Source of the DNA: Legionellaceae bacterium
GTDB taxonomy: Bacteria > Pseudomonadota > Gammaproteobacteria > Legionellales > Legionellaceae
Length of the DNA stretch: 47,889 nt
Reading direction: 5' to 3'
NCBI GenBank assembly: GCA_029212465.1
Contig: JARGNV010000002.1
Span: forward strand, 68,530-116,418
Part shown: positions 28,394-37,337 of the stretch, in pieces
Layout of the letters: each line of letters starts with the position of its first letter
Numbering within the stretch: position 1 is the first letter of the stretch
Notes under the pieces: model-generated
What the model saw: only the letters and a program-made list of their open reading frames with translations
Told to the model about the DNA's origin: nothing
Database searches by the model: none
Made by a program: the position numbers and the translations under genes

Positions 28394-30511
28394 TCAACTG
28401 CCTTCTAACGCCAATAAAACGCCTGAACCAAATTTGTCATGCGTTACTTCCTGGCCTAAGCGAAATCCGCCTGGTACGTCCTCTTGATACACAGGCGCTG
28501 TACTCTGCACCCGATTTTTTGCCATAGGCGTATAACTTTTGCGCCCCACACAAATCTCATCGAGTAGGTTCTTCGGCAACTCTTGTAAAAAGCGAGAAGG
28601 CCTGTGATATTCTTCTCGTCCATGCTGACGTCTAATTTCTGCATGCGTAATCACAAGCTTTTCCATCGCACGCGTCATGCCCACGTAACAAAGCCTACGC
28701 TCTTCTTCAAGACGCGCCTCATCTTCTGCAGATTGCCGCCCAGGAAACAGCCCTTCTTCCATTCCCACCAAAAAAACCAACGGAAACTCAAGGCCCTTCG
28801 CTGCATGCAGTGTCATTAAGTGAACATGGGGCACACTGGTATCTGCTTGGCGTTCACCGCCTTCAAGCGAGGCATGCGCTAAGAAGTCACTCAGTAACTC
28901 AAACGGACTTAATGCCTCTTGCTCTTCTTCATATTGCCTTGCTGCATGCATTAACTCTTCTATATTTTCACGCTTTGCCTCTGCGCGCTCACCTTTCATG
29001 GTTGCAAAATGCTGACGCACACCACTCATATCGAGCATGCCTTCAACTTGCGTTTCAAGCGTTTCTGTTAATAATTTCTCTTGCATACTTTCGATTAACT
29101 GCAAAAAGCCTGTGAGTGCATTGCCGGCCCTAGATGAAAAAATACCCTCACCCAGCTGCTTTAACGCAGTTTGCCATAATGACACCCCTTGCTCTCGCGC
29201 TTCAAGCCTTATTGTTTCAAGCGTTTTTTCACCAATACCACGTGTTGGAAAATTCACCACACGCTCAAAAGCAACATCATCTTCAACGTTTGTCATTAAA
29301 CGTAAGTATGCTAGCGCATCTTTAATTTCCGAGCGTTCAAAAAAGCGTACCCCCCCATGAATATGATATGCAACGCCTGCGCGCAACAGGGCTTCCTCAA
29401 GCACACGAGACTGCGCATTAGAGCGATATAAAATGGCAATATCATCAGGTGAGCGACCTTCATTAATGGCCATTTCAATCCGCTCAGTTACAAAGCGCGC
29501 TTCATCTAGTTCATTTAAGGCGCCATATATAGTGACTTTTTCACCATCATCACTCTCAGTCCACAAGTTTTTACCTAGTCGTGTTGTATTATGCGTAATG
29601 AGTGCATTTGCGGCAGACAAAATCGTGCCTGTTGAACGATAGTTTTGCTCAAGCCGCACCACATTTGTGCCTAAAAAGTCATTGGAAAATCGCTGAATAT
29701 TTTCAACTTTTGCACCACGCCAACCATAAATAGATTGATCATCATCACCAACCGCCATGACACTGGTGTTCACGCCTGCAAGCAGGCGAATCCACGCATA
29801 CTGCACGGTATTGGTATCTTGAAACTCATCGACCAAAATCACTTGAAAACGGTTTTGGTAATGCGCCAGTAACTCGGTATTATCGCGCAGCAATTCATGA
29901 CATCGCAGCAAGAGCTCAGCAAAATCAATCACACCTGCCACGCGACATGCTTTTTCATATGCCTCATACACTGAAAGCCATGTGCGGCCCGGGCCATAAG
30001 AAGGCACTTTCACATGCGGGGGACGAAGTCCCTCATCTTTACGTGCATTAATAAACGCTTGCGCTTGCTTAGGAGGCCATTGGTCGGTTTCAAGATGAAG
30101 AGATGCCATCACGCGTTTGATTAAACGCAATTGGTCATCGCTGTCTAAAATTTGAAAGTGCTCTGGCAACCCTGCTTGTTCATGATGCTGCCTCAGTAAG
30201 CGGTGACACAAGCCATGGAAAGTACCAACCATGAGCCCCTCTGCACCATAAGGCAACATCTCACGCAAACGCGCTTTCATCTCACCGGCTGCTTTATTGG
30301 TAAACGTGACTGCCAAAATGGCATAAGGAGAAAGATCATGCTCTGAAATTAAATAAGCCACACGGCTCACCAACACACGTGTTTTTCCGCTACCCGCACC
30401 CGCTAAAACTAACACATTTCCCATGGGCGCAGTCACTGCTTCGCGCTGCCGTTCATTTAAACTTGCTAAAGCCATTTCGTCCAAAACAAACACTCCAAAT
30501 CTGTCAATCAT
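28394..30511 (-). CDS. uvrD: DNA helicase II UvrD (ends early at an in-frame TGA)
   Basis: UvrD is a 3'-5' superfamily 1A helicase for nucleotide excision and mismatch repair. The 705-residue protein has the Q-motif SLNERQREAV, Walker A LAGAGSGKTRVL, motif Ia FTNKAAGEMKARL, Walker B VDEFQDTN, motif III GDDDQSIYGWRGA, and motifs V-VI (LMTLHAAKGLEFP, VGMTRA). The C-terminal Tudor-like domain, which in E. coli contacts RNA polymerase, begins at GFRLGQEVTHDKFGSG but is cut by TGA after LEGS; its last 25 codons survive downstream. The ATG at 30475 (MALASLNE) is an alternative start that aligns better with homologues. The motor core is intact, so helicase activity probably remains. Confidence 0.95.
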   Translation of the reverse strand: MIDRFGVFVLDEMALASLNERQREAVTAPMGNVLVLAGAGSGKTRVLVSRVAYLISEHDLSPYAILAVTFTNKAAGEMKARLREMLPYGAEGLMVGTFHGLCHRLLRQHHEQAGLPEHFQILDSDDQLRLIKRVMASLHLETDQWPPKQAQAFINARKDEGLRPPHVKVPSYGPGRTWLSVYEAYEKACRVAGVIDFAELLLRCHELLRDNTELLAHYQNRFQVILVDEFQDTNTVQYAWIRLLAGVNTSVMAVGDDDQSIYGWRGAKVENIQRFSNDFLGTNVVRLEQNYRSTGTILSAANALITHNTTRLGKNLWTESDDGEKVTIYGALNELDEARFVTERIEMAINEGRSPDDIAILYRSNAQSRVLEEALLRAGVAYHIHGGVRFFERSEIKDALAYLRLMTNVEDDVAFERVVNFPTRGIGEKTLETIRLEAREQGVSLWQTALKQLGEGIFSSRAGNALTGFLQLIESMQEKLLTETLETQVEGMLDMSGVRQHFATMKGERAEAKRENIEELMHAARQYEEEQEALSPFELLSDFLAHASLEGGERQADTSVPHVHLMTLHAAKGLEFPLVFLVGMEEGLFPGRQSAEDEARLEEERRLCYVGMTRAMEKLVITHAEIRRQHGREEYHRPSRFLQELPKNLLDEICVGRKSYTPMAKNRVQSTAPVYQEDVPGGFRLGQEVTHDKFGSGVLLALEGS

Positions 30512-30613
30512 TCAAAACAAACTTTATTCTACACGGAAGAGCCCTTCACACCTACACCCGATTCTGTTCTACTATACACTTTAATCCTCAAGATAAGCTA
30601 AAAAATATATACC

Positions 30614-31426
30614 ATGCCTCGTCATTTAATAAGTGCCATCAAAAAAGTATCACTTGCCGCAGCCCTTCTGGGACTTGCAAGCTGTGTTACTGTTGGCCCT
30701 AATCCTGACGACCCCTACGAGGCAATTAACCGAAAGATTTTTGCGTTTAATACACAATTTGATAAACACATTGTGCAGCCCCCAACAAAATTCTACGTTG
30801 CAGCGATACCCGCCCCCATCCGCGCAGGTATTAATAATATTTATAACAACATCAATATGCTCCCAACCGTTGCGAACGATGTGCTACAAGCCGACTTTCA
30901 GCAAGCTATTTTAGATACGTGGCGTTTTATCATTAATAGCAGCATGGGTATTGGTGGGATTTTTGATGTGGCAGGCCAGTGTACTTTGCCCATGCACGAA
31001 AATGACTTAGGTATTACCTTTGCAAAATGGGGTGATAAGCACTCTCCTTATATTGTTATTCCTTTTCTTGGGCCAAGTACTATCCGAGATGGCATGGGGC
31101 TCATCTTTGATTATACTTTTTTTACCCCCTATCCCTATATTCACAAAGACTTAATTATTGAAGGTCTTTTAGTGCTACGCTATGTCGATTTACGCTCTCG
31201 TATGTTTGATACTGATAGACTCATGCGTGAAGCACCCGACTCCTACGCCTTTATGCGAGACGCATACCTACAACACCGAAATTACTTAATTCGTGGTGAA
31301 GAAGCCATTGCCGCCGGCACATTGTATGTGGACGATGAAGAAGCAGCGCCAGACCCAGACCAAATTCTGAGTAACGACCCACCCGAAGGAAAGAAAAACC
31401 CTGAATTTCCTTTAACAACTAATTAA
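30614..31426 (+). CDS. mlaA: outer membrane lipid asymmetry lipoprotein MlaA (VacJ)
   Basis: MlaA sits in the outer membrane and removes misplaced phospholipids from its outer leaflet, passing them to the Mla pathway. The 270-residue protein has a lipoprotein signal ending in the lipobox LASC (Cys near residue 24). The family signatures are DPYEAINRKIFAFN, FIINSSMGIGGIFDVA, and LGITFAKWGDKHSPYIVIPF followed by LGPSTIRDG. No other mla gene is adjacent. Its stop codon abuts a hairpin that fits a terminator for the opposite strand. Confidence 0.94.
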   Translation: MPRHLISAIKKVSLAAALLGLASCVTVGPNPDDPYEAINRKIFAFNTQFDKHIVQPPTKFYVAAIPAPIRAGINNIYNNINMLPTVANDVLQADFQQAILDTWRFIINSSMGIGGIFDVAGQCTLPMHENDLGITFAKWGDKHSPYIVIPFLGPSTIRDGMGLIFDYTFFTPYPYIHKDLIIEGLLVLRYVDLRSRMFDTDRLMREAPDSYAFMRDAYLQHRNYLIRGEEAIAAGTLYVDDEEAAPDPDQILSNDPPEGKKNPEFPLTTN

Positions 31427-31443
31427 AAAGGTCGCGAGACCTT
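31425..31443 (-). terminator. intrinsic terminator of the NACHT-WD40 gene
   Basis: On the minus strand, AAGGTC-TCGC-GACCTT (31428-31443) forms a 6-base stem with a 4-base loop, directly followed by a T-run (31425-31429). It lies about 40 bases after the stop codon at 31485. It overlaps the mlaA stop codon and could work weakly for mlaA as well. Confidence 0.7.
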
Positions 31444-31484
31444 GTGATGCCCGCGCAGCATGACAGGGCCTCGTGGCAAAAAAA

Positions 31485-34400
31485 TTACTTCATGTGCAAC
31501 ACAACATCACTGCTGCTGACACTTCTGTCGTACTTCCTATCTCTCGTTGTTGGCTCTTGGTCTTGGTCTTGGTCTTGCGATGATGAGTCAGTCATACTTA
31601 ACCTTTTACCCCGAGTCACTTCTTGGTTACCGCTGTTCCTGCGTTCTAACCACCACACAGACTTAGATCTCGATACTCGCAAATCGCGACGCAAGCGCAC
31701 GCTTGGCGTTGGTGGTGTCTGTTGCGTCGTCACCTTGGAATCGCTCGTGAAAAAAGGAAGCTTTACATTGAGCCTGCTAAAAAAAGAAGCTGCCGACACA
31801 ATGGCACCTGATGCTTGTAGTAACGATTTGGTCGCGTCATCAAGTGTTGCGCCATGAATACTTAATTCTCGCAGGTGCATAAACCCCCAACCCATCACCC
31901 AAATAGGTGACTGTGGTACTGGAGAAAGCCAAGCTTCTAAATTTAGCATATCAATGCGGTTTGGGCTCATTAAAAAAAGATGTTGTGGTGTGGCACCCCA
32001 CTGCATCATGCCAGAAGACATTGTTTTAGTAGGATGCTTATCAACTTTTCCAGAAACAACCTGAAAAGCCCGCAAATCACATGAAGTGGCAATCATTAAA
32101 TAATTCGTTGATGCTTGCTGCGTCCATATAAAACGGGGGTTTTGTTGCACAGACGGGTCTTTCCATAGCTCGGTGTGTGTATATGCATCGAAAACACACA
32201 CTCTTTGCGCTTCATTAATGCATGCATAAACGCTATTGTCAGGCGCATACACCCGTTGCTGCATGATACTATCTTGCGTCTTAACCTGAGACACACTGCC
32301 ACTCATCGTATGTGTGTGAACGTGTGTTTCAGTTGTCACAACGAGTTGTAATGCGTTGTCGTCATTATTCTCAAAGCACATGTTTTGAATAGGGGCTTCA
32401 AGTGATATCAACACATCACATGGGTCATGCCCAATCGTATCGTCTTGAATAAGAATGCTGAAACAATAAACATGATTTGATTGATCTCCCACAGCAAGAT
32501 AATCGCCATCAGGTGACCAACATAGGTGCGTAATGGTTTGAGGATGTTTTTCTAGTAGTAGTGTTGCGTTAAAACTTATAGCGGATGCCGTACTTCTAAG
32601 CCAAACACACCCGTCATTATGCGCTGTAGCAAGACAACCATGCGTTGCTGCAATCGCTGTATTGGGACGCAGATGATGTTCTGAAGGTGCAAGTTCAGCG
32701 TTGAAATAAGGGCTAAAAAAAGCAATGCTGCGTGCCTGCGCCACAATAATTTCGTGACGACTTTCACACCAAATAATTTGCGTGATCGCACTACCATCAC
32801 CATGATACGTTGCTTTTTTATGCCCCGTTATTGGGTCCCATACGCTCATGGTACCATCTTGACTTGAAGATACTAAACACGGCGCACTCCAGCTAATTGC
32901 ATTAATTGCATCTCGGTGCCCCGTGCACTGTATGTAGGGTTCGTTATCATCACTTAAGTCAACCAGGTAAATCTCTCCATTCGCACATCCCATAGCAAGC
33001 TGGTTCTCATCGGGAGATAAAGCAAGACATAAGATATCTGTAGTGACATCAGGCAGCATTGGGGTGCTGAGCTCTGGCTCGTTATTACTGAGTGTAAATA
33101 CTTGAAATAAGCGCTCGTTCCCTGCAACAAATAATTTATCCTTACCAAATAGTACACTTTGGATGGCATGCTCTGTTTGATACTCTAAAACAAGCTCCTG
33201 CCTTTTAAGACTCCAAAGGCGCAGCCTGTTATCTTCACCACCTGACGCCAATAAAGTACCTGTTTCATGCCAGTGTAAGCTATTAATGCGCATCGACTTA
33301 TCTGTTCTGAAAGAGCATATTTTTTTCCATTGACTCCCTTCAATATGCCAAATATGAATACTTCTGCCATACACACTTGTGGTTGCTAGTGCGGCATAGG
33401 GTTTATCTTCTCCTTGCATCACACCCCAGGCCATGTCACGAATTTCAGTGTGATGCGCGTCAATACCCGTATAAGCTTTTCCATGCTTATCAATCAGCTT
33501 AATCACACGCTGTTCAGAGCCAGGCTCTTTAGGAATCACATAAGCAATAATAGGATCTTCAGATGGATAAATAGCGATACGCTCAGGACGCTCACCAATA
33601 TCAATTTGCGACAGTGCTTCTGAAAATATGGTGTGTGTCAGGCGCGCACGTGACATATTTGTGAAAGCAAGTTTAGCACCATATAAGTAGGCGTAAGAAA
33701 AATCACTGGCACTTAAGTCAAGGTGACTTAAGTTTGCACCAGGCAATTTTGCGTACGGTACATGAATCCCTCGCCAAGCATCCGCTGGTAAATCACGTGC
33801 TGCATTTTTATCAAGCATAAAAAGGAGGGTAATGGCGTTTGATGCAGCTTTTGACCATCTTTCTCCTGCAGGACCTCGGCTTGCTGTAATCATCCCATGC
33901 AACATGACAGTGATATGAGATGCGTATTTAGGTTGTTGTGCAAGTCGATACAACGCATCCAGAACAGGTAAGTAATCTTTCTGGGTTAGATGCGCATGAT
34001 TCCATGTTTCAAGGCATTCTATTAATGTAGCCGACGCCTCTGTGGGGGTAGGGCTGTTATACAACGTATCAATCAGCTTTTTAGCCAAACCATAAAAGTT
34101 GAAAGGCGGCTTAATATAACAGCGTATTTCGTTATCATGTTCAACAAATACGATGGGTGATATTTTTGAAACAGCCCTCCACACCTCACTTTCGTACAAA
34201 TAGTTAAACGTATTTGTATTAGCGTCATCATGCGCTTTAGCTTGGACAAGTATATTACGCTCTTTTTTAGGTCTTGCGATATACGGTGTACCTTGAACAT
34301 ACATCGCAAAGCTATAGTCTTGAATACACAATTGGATACTTTCAGCATTTAATTTAGGATGCGCTTTTTTGTGTAACGCACTGCGAGACCAGTGCACCAT

Positions 34401-36791
34401 AAACGATTCAATAAATTCAATGGGTGAGTTCAGCGCTTCTGAGACATCTTTACTTTCGCTGAGTAAGTCACAAGCAATACTCAACATCCCAACAGTTTGA
34501 ATAAGCGTTGGGATACGTGCCAATCGTTCTTGAATAAACCCTATGCTGTCTGGGTAATAGGTCCTCAGGTAAACTTGAACCTGTTCTTGATTGGGAGACA
34601 TAATTTCATATTCAATACCGTATGATGCAAACGGTCGACCGCTTGCAAGTCTGAATTTTTCATGATGATTACCGTTTGAAATCAACGCCTCTGTCGTCGT
34701 AACCAATATAATTTTCCAAGGTGCACTGCACTTTTGTGTAAACTGTAGACACTCTTCTAGGATATAACGCTCTGACAAATCAATATTTCGACACTCATCT
34801 AAACCATCCAGAATCACTGTTTGCTTTGTGTGCTCTTGCAAAAGCTCAATTTCCGCATCTGAATAACGCGTACGTAATGCCGCCACCAAAAAATTACTAT
34901 GCTCATACACTTCTTTGAGCTTTATAACGATGGGTGGGTACTCTGTGAAATGGGCTAATGCACGATAAATGCCTAAGGTTTTTCCTGATAAAATAGGGCC
35001 ATGAATGAGAAGCACCGTTTGCTCCCCACCATGAAAGTCTATCAGTGCATCTTGATAGAGCATTTCTCTAGGTTCACTCATGTTTTTTTGTTTTATATTC
35101 AAGGCGACATGATTAATATTTTGGCCCTGCTCAAAACATGCTTCTGCGAATTCTCTTGAACGCTGAATGAGGCTCTCTAGTTGCGTTTGAATATGACCCT
35201 GCTCAAGTTGCGTTACACGCGCGTCTAATGATTGATTGATACGTTCTTGTCGAAGCTTAAACGTCTGCAGCTCATCGGCAAGTGCATCTTGCTCTTCTTG
35301 TAACGCTTTGTAAGTATCATTCATCTGTGTCGCTAAGCTTGCGAGATATGCTGTGATATCATCCTGGTTGTGGGTTTGTACGTTTTCGAGCACCATGAAA
35401 CGTGTGTCACAATTAATCAGGATAAGTGTTCCCATTGTAGAATCTATAATTTTGGCCGAGCAAAGCATCGCACTCGAAAAATTGACGCTCTCAAGGTAGA
35501 TACAATGCCACTCAGAGAATATTAAAACAGCATCCTGAAAAGACGCATTTTCAACCAAGCACTCAATAAATTGTGTATAGGCTAGTTGGGCATTGTGCCA
35601 TGTACTATGTCTTAAATCACCAGACAGGGTGGCATGACTAAAGTCTACATCCTCGTAATTTCCATGAGACAAGTCTAAGTTTTTTAACCGGTCATCATGA
35701 CAACTTGCAATGACTCTAACCCCTAGCCGGTTTGATAAAAAACGATTAAGCGATTCAGGAGGCGTAGACATTGCCTGTTGAATCGAGGCCTGATACGCCA
35801 AAACCTCTTCCGCCGATACCGGATATGGAATACAAAAATGGGGCGTGATTTGCGGTATTTTGTGTGCACTCGTTATTTTTTTTAACTTTCGGCTATTACG
35901 ATAAGTGAATTTCTGAAATGTTGTATCGGTCGTTGAAAGCGTTGCATATCCGCAGGCATCAAGCGTGGTATTGTAATCGTAGTTAGATTGGCGAGGCGAT
36001 TTATAGTAATGAAACCCCACGCTATTTTTTGTTGGGTCAAATGTATAGTACGCAACATTAGCACGTCCATAAGCCCATTTTACAGGTAAGTCATGTGCAC
36101 TATTGAAAAAACCAAAGCTTGTCTTTACGGTCAGTCTTTTTGTATGGAAGGTTGATAAATTAACACTTTCATCGAGTAAATATGAACTCAAGTGATTCAC
36201 ATCAAGTATTGCTTTGATAGCGCTCATATCAATCGGCTGAGCACTTTTTCGAAGGGCATTGAAGTCTTCTTCAATTTTTTTCATGATGCGCTCAGCACCA
36301 TACTCCGCCATATCCGGAAGTTCGGTTGCCTCTATGTTTTCTATCATGAAGTGAGAGTAGCGCTGCGTTAGCATGTCAGCTACTTTGTATAAAGCAACAC
36401 GCCACAATAAGAGATGCTCATCCAAAGAGACATGGCTTTTATCAAACGAAACACCATCTTTGGGAAGCGTTTCTTTGTGCAACATTTTATAGGCTTGATG
36501 GGCAGTATTTACCAGAACAAAAACCCCACCTGTAATCGTTGCAGCAGTTGCTGCTATGGGAGCAACAGGTCCCGTTGCCGCAACCATCGTTACGGCTGCA
36601 GTAACAGTTGTCACGGAACCAATCAGCGCATTCCCTTTATCGGAAATCTGATACAAAGCCTCTATTGATGAGGCTGTCGATGGGGCCGATTGAAAAAAAT
36701 GATTGAGTTGTCCATCAAGGTGCGCTTTGAGTAAACGTCTGTACTCTTGCTGCACCGCTGTATATGATGAGTGTTGACTGTAAGTCGGCAT
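31485..36791 (-). CDS. large NACHT-type STAND NTPase with pentapeptide repeats and WD40-like propeller
   Basis: A 1768-residue multidomain protein. In order: a hydrophobic hairpin rich in Ala/Thr/Val (about 57-98); pentapeptide repeats (about 368-448, [20 protein letters not shown]); a coiled coil (about 485-550); a NACHT-like NTPase with Walker A GPILSGKT (598-605) and Walker [10 protein letters not shown] (659-667); a helical region; a second pentapeptide block (about 1012-1056); WD40-like repeats (about 1110-1620, for example [16 protein letters not shown] and [14 protein letters not shown]); and a basic/polar tail with a QD repeat. The ATG at 36791 has AAGGAT six bases upstream; a longer reading to 36887 is less likely. 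STAND proteins of this type oligomerise after a repeat sensor binds a trigger. A role as an antiphage sensor or a secreted effector is inference. Confidence 0.85.
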   Translation of the reverse strand: MPTYSQHSSYTAVQQEYRRLLKAHLDGQLNHFFQSAPSTASSIEALYQISDKGNALIGSVTTVTAAVTMVAATGPVAPIAATAATITGGVFVLVNTAHQAYKMLHKETLPKDGVSFDKSHVSLDEHLLLWRVALYKVADMLTQRYSHFMIENIEATELPDMAEYGAERIMKKIEEDFNALRKSAQPIDMSAIKAILDVNHLSSYLLDESVNLSTFHTKRLTVKTSFGFFNSAHDLPVKWAYGRANVAYYTFDPTKNSVGFHYYKSPRQSNYDYNTTLDACGYATLSTTDTTFQKFTYRNSRKLKKITSAHKIPQITPHFCIPYPVSAEEVLAYQASIQQAMSTPPESLNRFLSNRLGVRVIASCHDDRLKNLDLSHGNYEDVDFSHATLSGDLRHSTWHNAQLAYTQFIECLVENASFQDAVLIFSEWHCIYLESVNFSSAMLCSAKIIDSTMGTLILINCDTRFMVLENVQTHNQDDITAYLASLATQMNDTYKALQEEQDALADELQTFKLRQERINQSLDARVTQLEQGHIQTQLESLIQRSREFAEACFEQGQNINHVALNIKQKNMSEPREMLYQDALIDFHGGEQTVLLIHGPILSGKTLGIYRALAHFTEYPPIVIKLKEVYEHSNFLVAALRTRYSDAEIELLQEHTKQTVILDGLDECRNIDLSERYILEECLQFTQKCSAPWKIILVTTTEALISNGNHHEKFRLASGRPFASYGIEYEIMSPNQEQVQVYLRTYYPDSIGFIQERLARIPTLIQTVGMLSIACDLLSESKDVSEALNSPIEFIESFMVHWSRSALHKKAHPKLNAESIQLCIQDYSFAMYVQGTPYIARPKKERNILVQAKAHDDANTNTFNYLYESEVWRAVSKISPIVFVEHDNEIRCYIKPPFNFYGLAKKLIDTLYNSPTPTEASATLIECLETWNHAHLTQKDYLPVLDALYRLAQQPKYASHITVMLHGMITASRGPAGERWSKAASNAITLLFMLDKNAARDLPADAWRGIHVPYAKLPGANLSHLDLSASDFSYAYLYGAKLAFTNMSRARLTHTIFSEALSQIDIGERPERIAIYPSEDPIIAYVIPKEPGSEQRVIKLIDKHGKAYTGIDAHHTEIRDMAWGVMQGEDKPYAALATTSVYGRSIHIWHIEGSQWKKICSFRTDKSMRINSLHWHETGTLLASGGEDNRLRLWSLKRQELVLEYQTEHAIQSVLFGKDKLFVAGNERLFQVFTLSNNEPELSTPMLPDVTTDILCLALSPDENQLAMGCANGEIYLVDLSDDNEPYIQCTGHRDAINAISWSAPCLVSSSQDGTMSVWDPITGHKKATYHGDGSAITQIIWCESRHEIIVAQARSIAFFSPYFNAELAPSEHHLRPNTAIAATHGCLATAHNDGCVWLRSTASAISFNATLLLEKHPQTITHLCWSPDGDYLAVGDQSNHVYCFSILIQDDTIGHDPCDVLISLEAPIQNMCFENNDDNALQLVVTTETHVHTHTMSGSVSQVKTQDSIMQQRVYAPDNSVYACINEAQRVCVFDAYTHTELWKDPSVQQNPRFIWTQQASTNYLMIATSCDLRAFQVVSGKVDKHPTKTMSSGMMQWGATPQHLFLMSPNRIDMLNLEAWLSPVPQSPIWVMGWGFMHLRELSIHGATLDDATKSLLQASGAIVSAASFFSRLNVKLPFFTSDSKVTTQQTPPTPSVRLRRDLRVSRSKSVWWLERRNSGNQEVTRGKRLSMTDSSSQDQDQDQEPTTRDRKYDRSVSSSDVVLHMK
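31555..31578 (-). repeat. hexanucleotide repeat encoding Gln-Asp
   Basis: TCTTGG is repeated three times, plus a near-complete fourth copy (plus-strand reading). On the coding strand it encodes a short QDQDQDQ run near the C-terminus of the large NACHT protein. Slippage by one unit keeps the reading frame. Confidence 0.8.
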
Positions 36792-36797
36792 ATTAAC

Positions 36798-36803
36798 ATC
36801 CTT
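36798..36803 (-). promoter_or_regulatory. ribosome binding site setting the NACHT-WD40 start
   Basis: AAGGAT on the minus strand is six bases from the ATG at 36791. No comparable site precedes the further-upstream ATG at 36887. Confidence 0.6.
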
Positions 36804-36903
36804 ATTAAAATGCATGCATCCTATTGATAGCGTGAAAAAGTATGCCGGATATTCTGAGAGATGCAAGCAGGATGTTTGCTCAGACACAACGCATTTTTTC
36901 TGC

Positions 36904-36936
36904 TATGATGATGAGCCTATTTTTTACTACAAGGAG
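36904..36936 (+). promoter_or_regulatory. -10 box and ribosome binding site of the small membrane protein gene
   Basis: TATGAT (36904-36909) is a perfect-looking -10 element in a T-rich context, though a good -35 at 16-18 bases is not seen. AAGGAG (36931-36936) lies six bases before the ATG at 36943 and fixes that start. Confidence 0.5.
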
Positions 36937-36942
36937 TTTGTC

Positions 36943-37224
36943 ATGCTTCAAGAAATTGCCCAACAGTACAGCCACTCAATTCAAACCTTTTACCTGCTTA
37001 TCTTGCTCATTAACGCCCTCATACACGTCTTGTTTGCAGGCGCTGTTGCAAAAGATGCAGGACGCATTCAAAAAAGTGGCACACCCACAGCACTTGTTGC
37101 AGCACCTACGTGGGCATTTGCAACTTTAGTTGGTGGTGTTATGGTGGCAGCTGTATACTGGTTTATCCATCATTCAACCCTCACACGCCCAGCTGCGTCG
37201 GCGCATAATGTGAGTAAGACGTAA
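36943..37224 (+). CDS. small two-helix membrane protein, unknown function
   Basis: A 93-residue protein with two hydrophobic helices (about 14-35 [21 protein letters not shown], and about 55-75 [19 protein letters not shown]) joined by a polar loop [12 protein letters not shown]. It has no cleavable signal peptide and a polar C-terminal tail. Small inner-membrane proteins of this shape are common in Legionellales, but I cannot assign a family. The start is set by a strong AAGGAG. It is divergent from the NACHT-WD40 gene (151 bases apart) and convergent with the giant SecA-like gene. Confidence 0.7.
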   Translation: MLQEIAQQYSHSIQTFYLLILLINALIHVLFAGAVAKDAGRIQKSGTPTALVAAPTWAFATLVGGVMVAAVYWFIHHSTLTRPAASAHNVSKT

Positions 37225-37244
37225 TAAATTTTACCTCCCCATGC

Positions 37245-37336
37245 TCGTCATCCAGCCCCCCACGTCCGTCATCCAGAAAGTGGCGAAGCCACTTTCTGGA
37301 TCTCCTTGGTTTGGCAAGTGCCATTTGGGGAGATCC
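37245..37336. repeat. composite palindromic (REP-like) element between convergent genes
   Basis: The core is a perfect 14-base stem, ATCCAGAAAGTGGC / GCCACTTTCTGGAT (37271-37284 and 37288-37301), closed by GAA; it therefore contains the very stable GCGAAGC mini-hairpin. GGATCTCC (37298-37305) pairs with GGAGATCC (37329-37336) as a second overlapping stem. The sequence CGTCATCCAG occurs twice in direct orientation just to the left. No T-run follows in either direction. It lies between the ends of the small membrane protein gene and the giant gene. Confidence 0.8.
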
Positions 37337-37337
37337 C

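Noticed and set aside
28394-28396. TGA in uvrD as a selenocysteine or reassigned codon
   Set aside because: No SECIS-like hairpin is evident directly after it, the site is normally glycine, and TGA is used as an ordinary stop by many neighbouring genes (for example cdsA, fabZ, rseP).
31555-31578. Hexamer repeat as a phase-variation switch
   Set aside because: The unit is six bases, so slippage keeps the frame, and it lies in the C-terminal tail rather than near a promoter or start.
31444-31857. Plus-strand open frame of 137 codons with an SWSWSW run
   Set aside because: It lies wholly opposite the large NACHT gene and its odd composition is the reverse reading of the hexanucleotide repeat; no ribosome binding site.
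36814-36942. Upstream extension of the small membrane protein to an earlier start at 36814
   Set aside because: The strong AAGGAG at 36931 and the TATGAT box at 36904 lie inside the extension, which fits a start at 36943.
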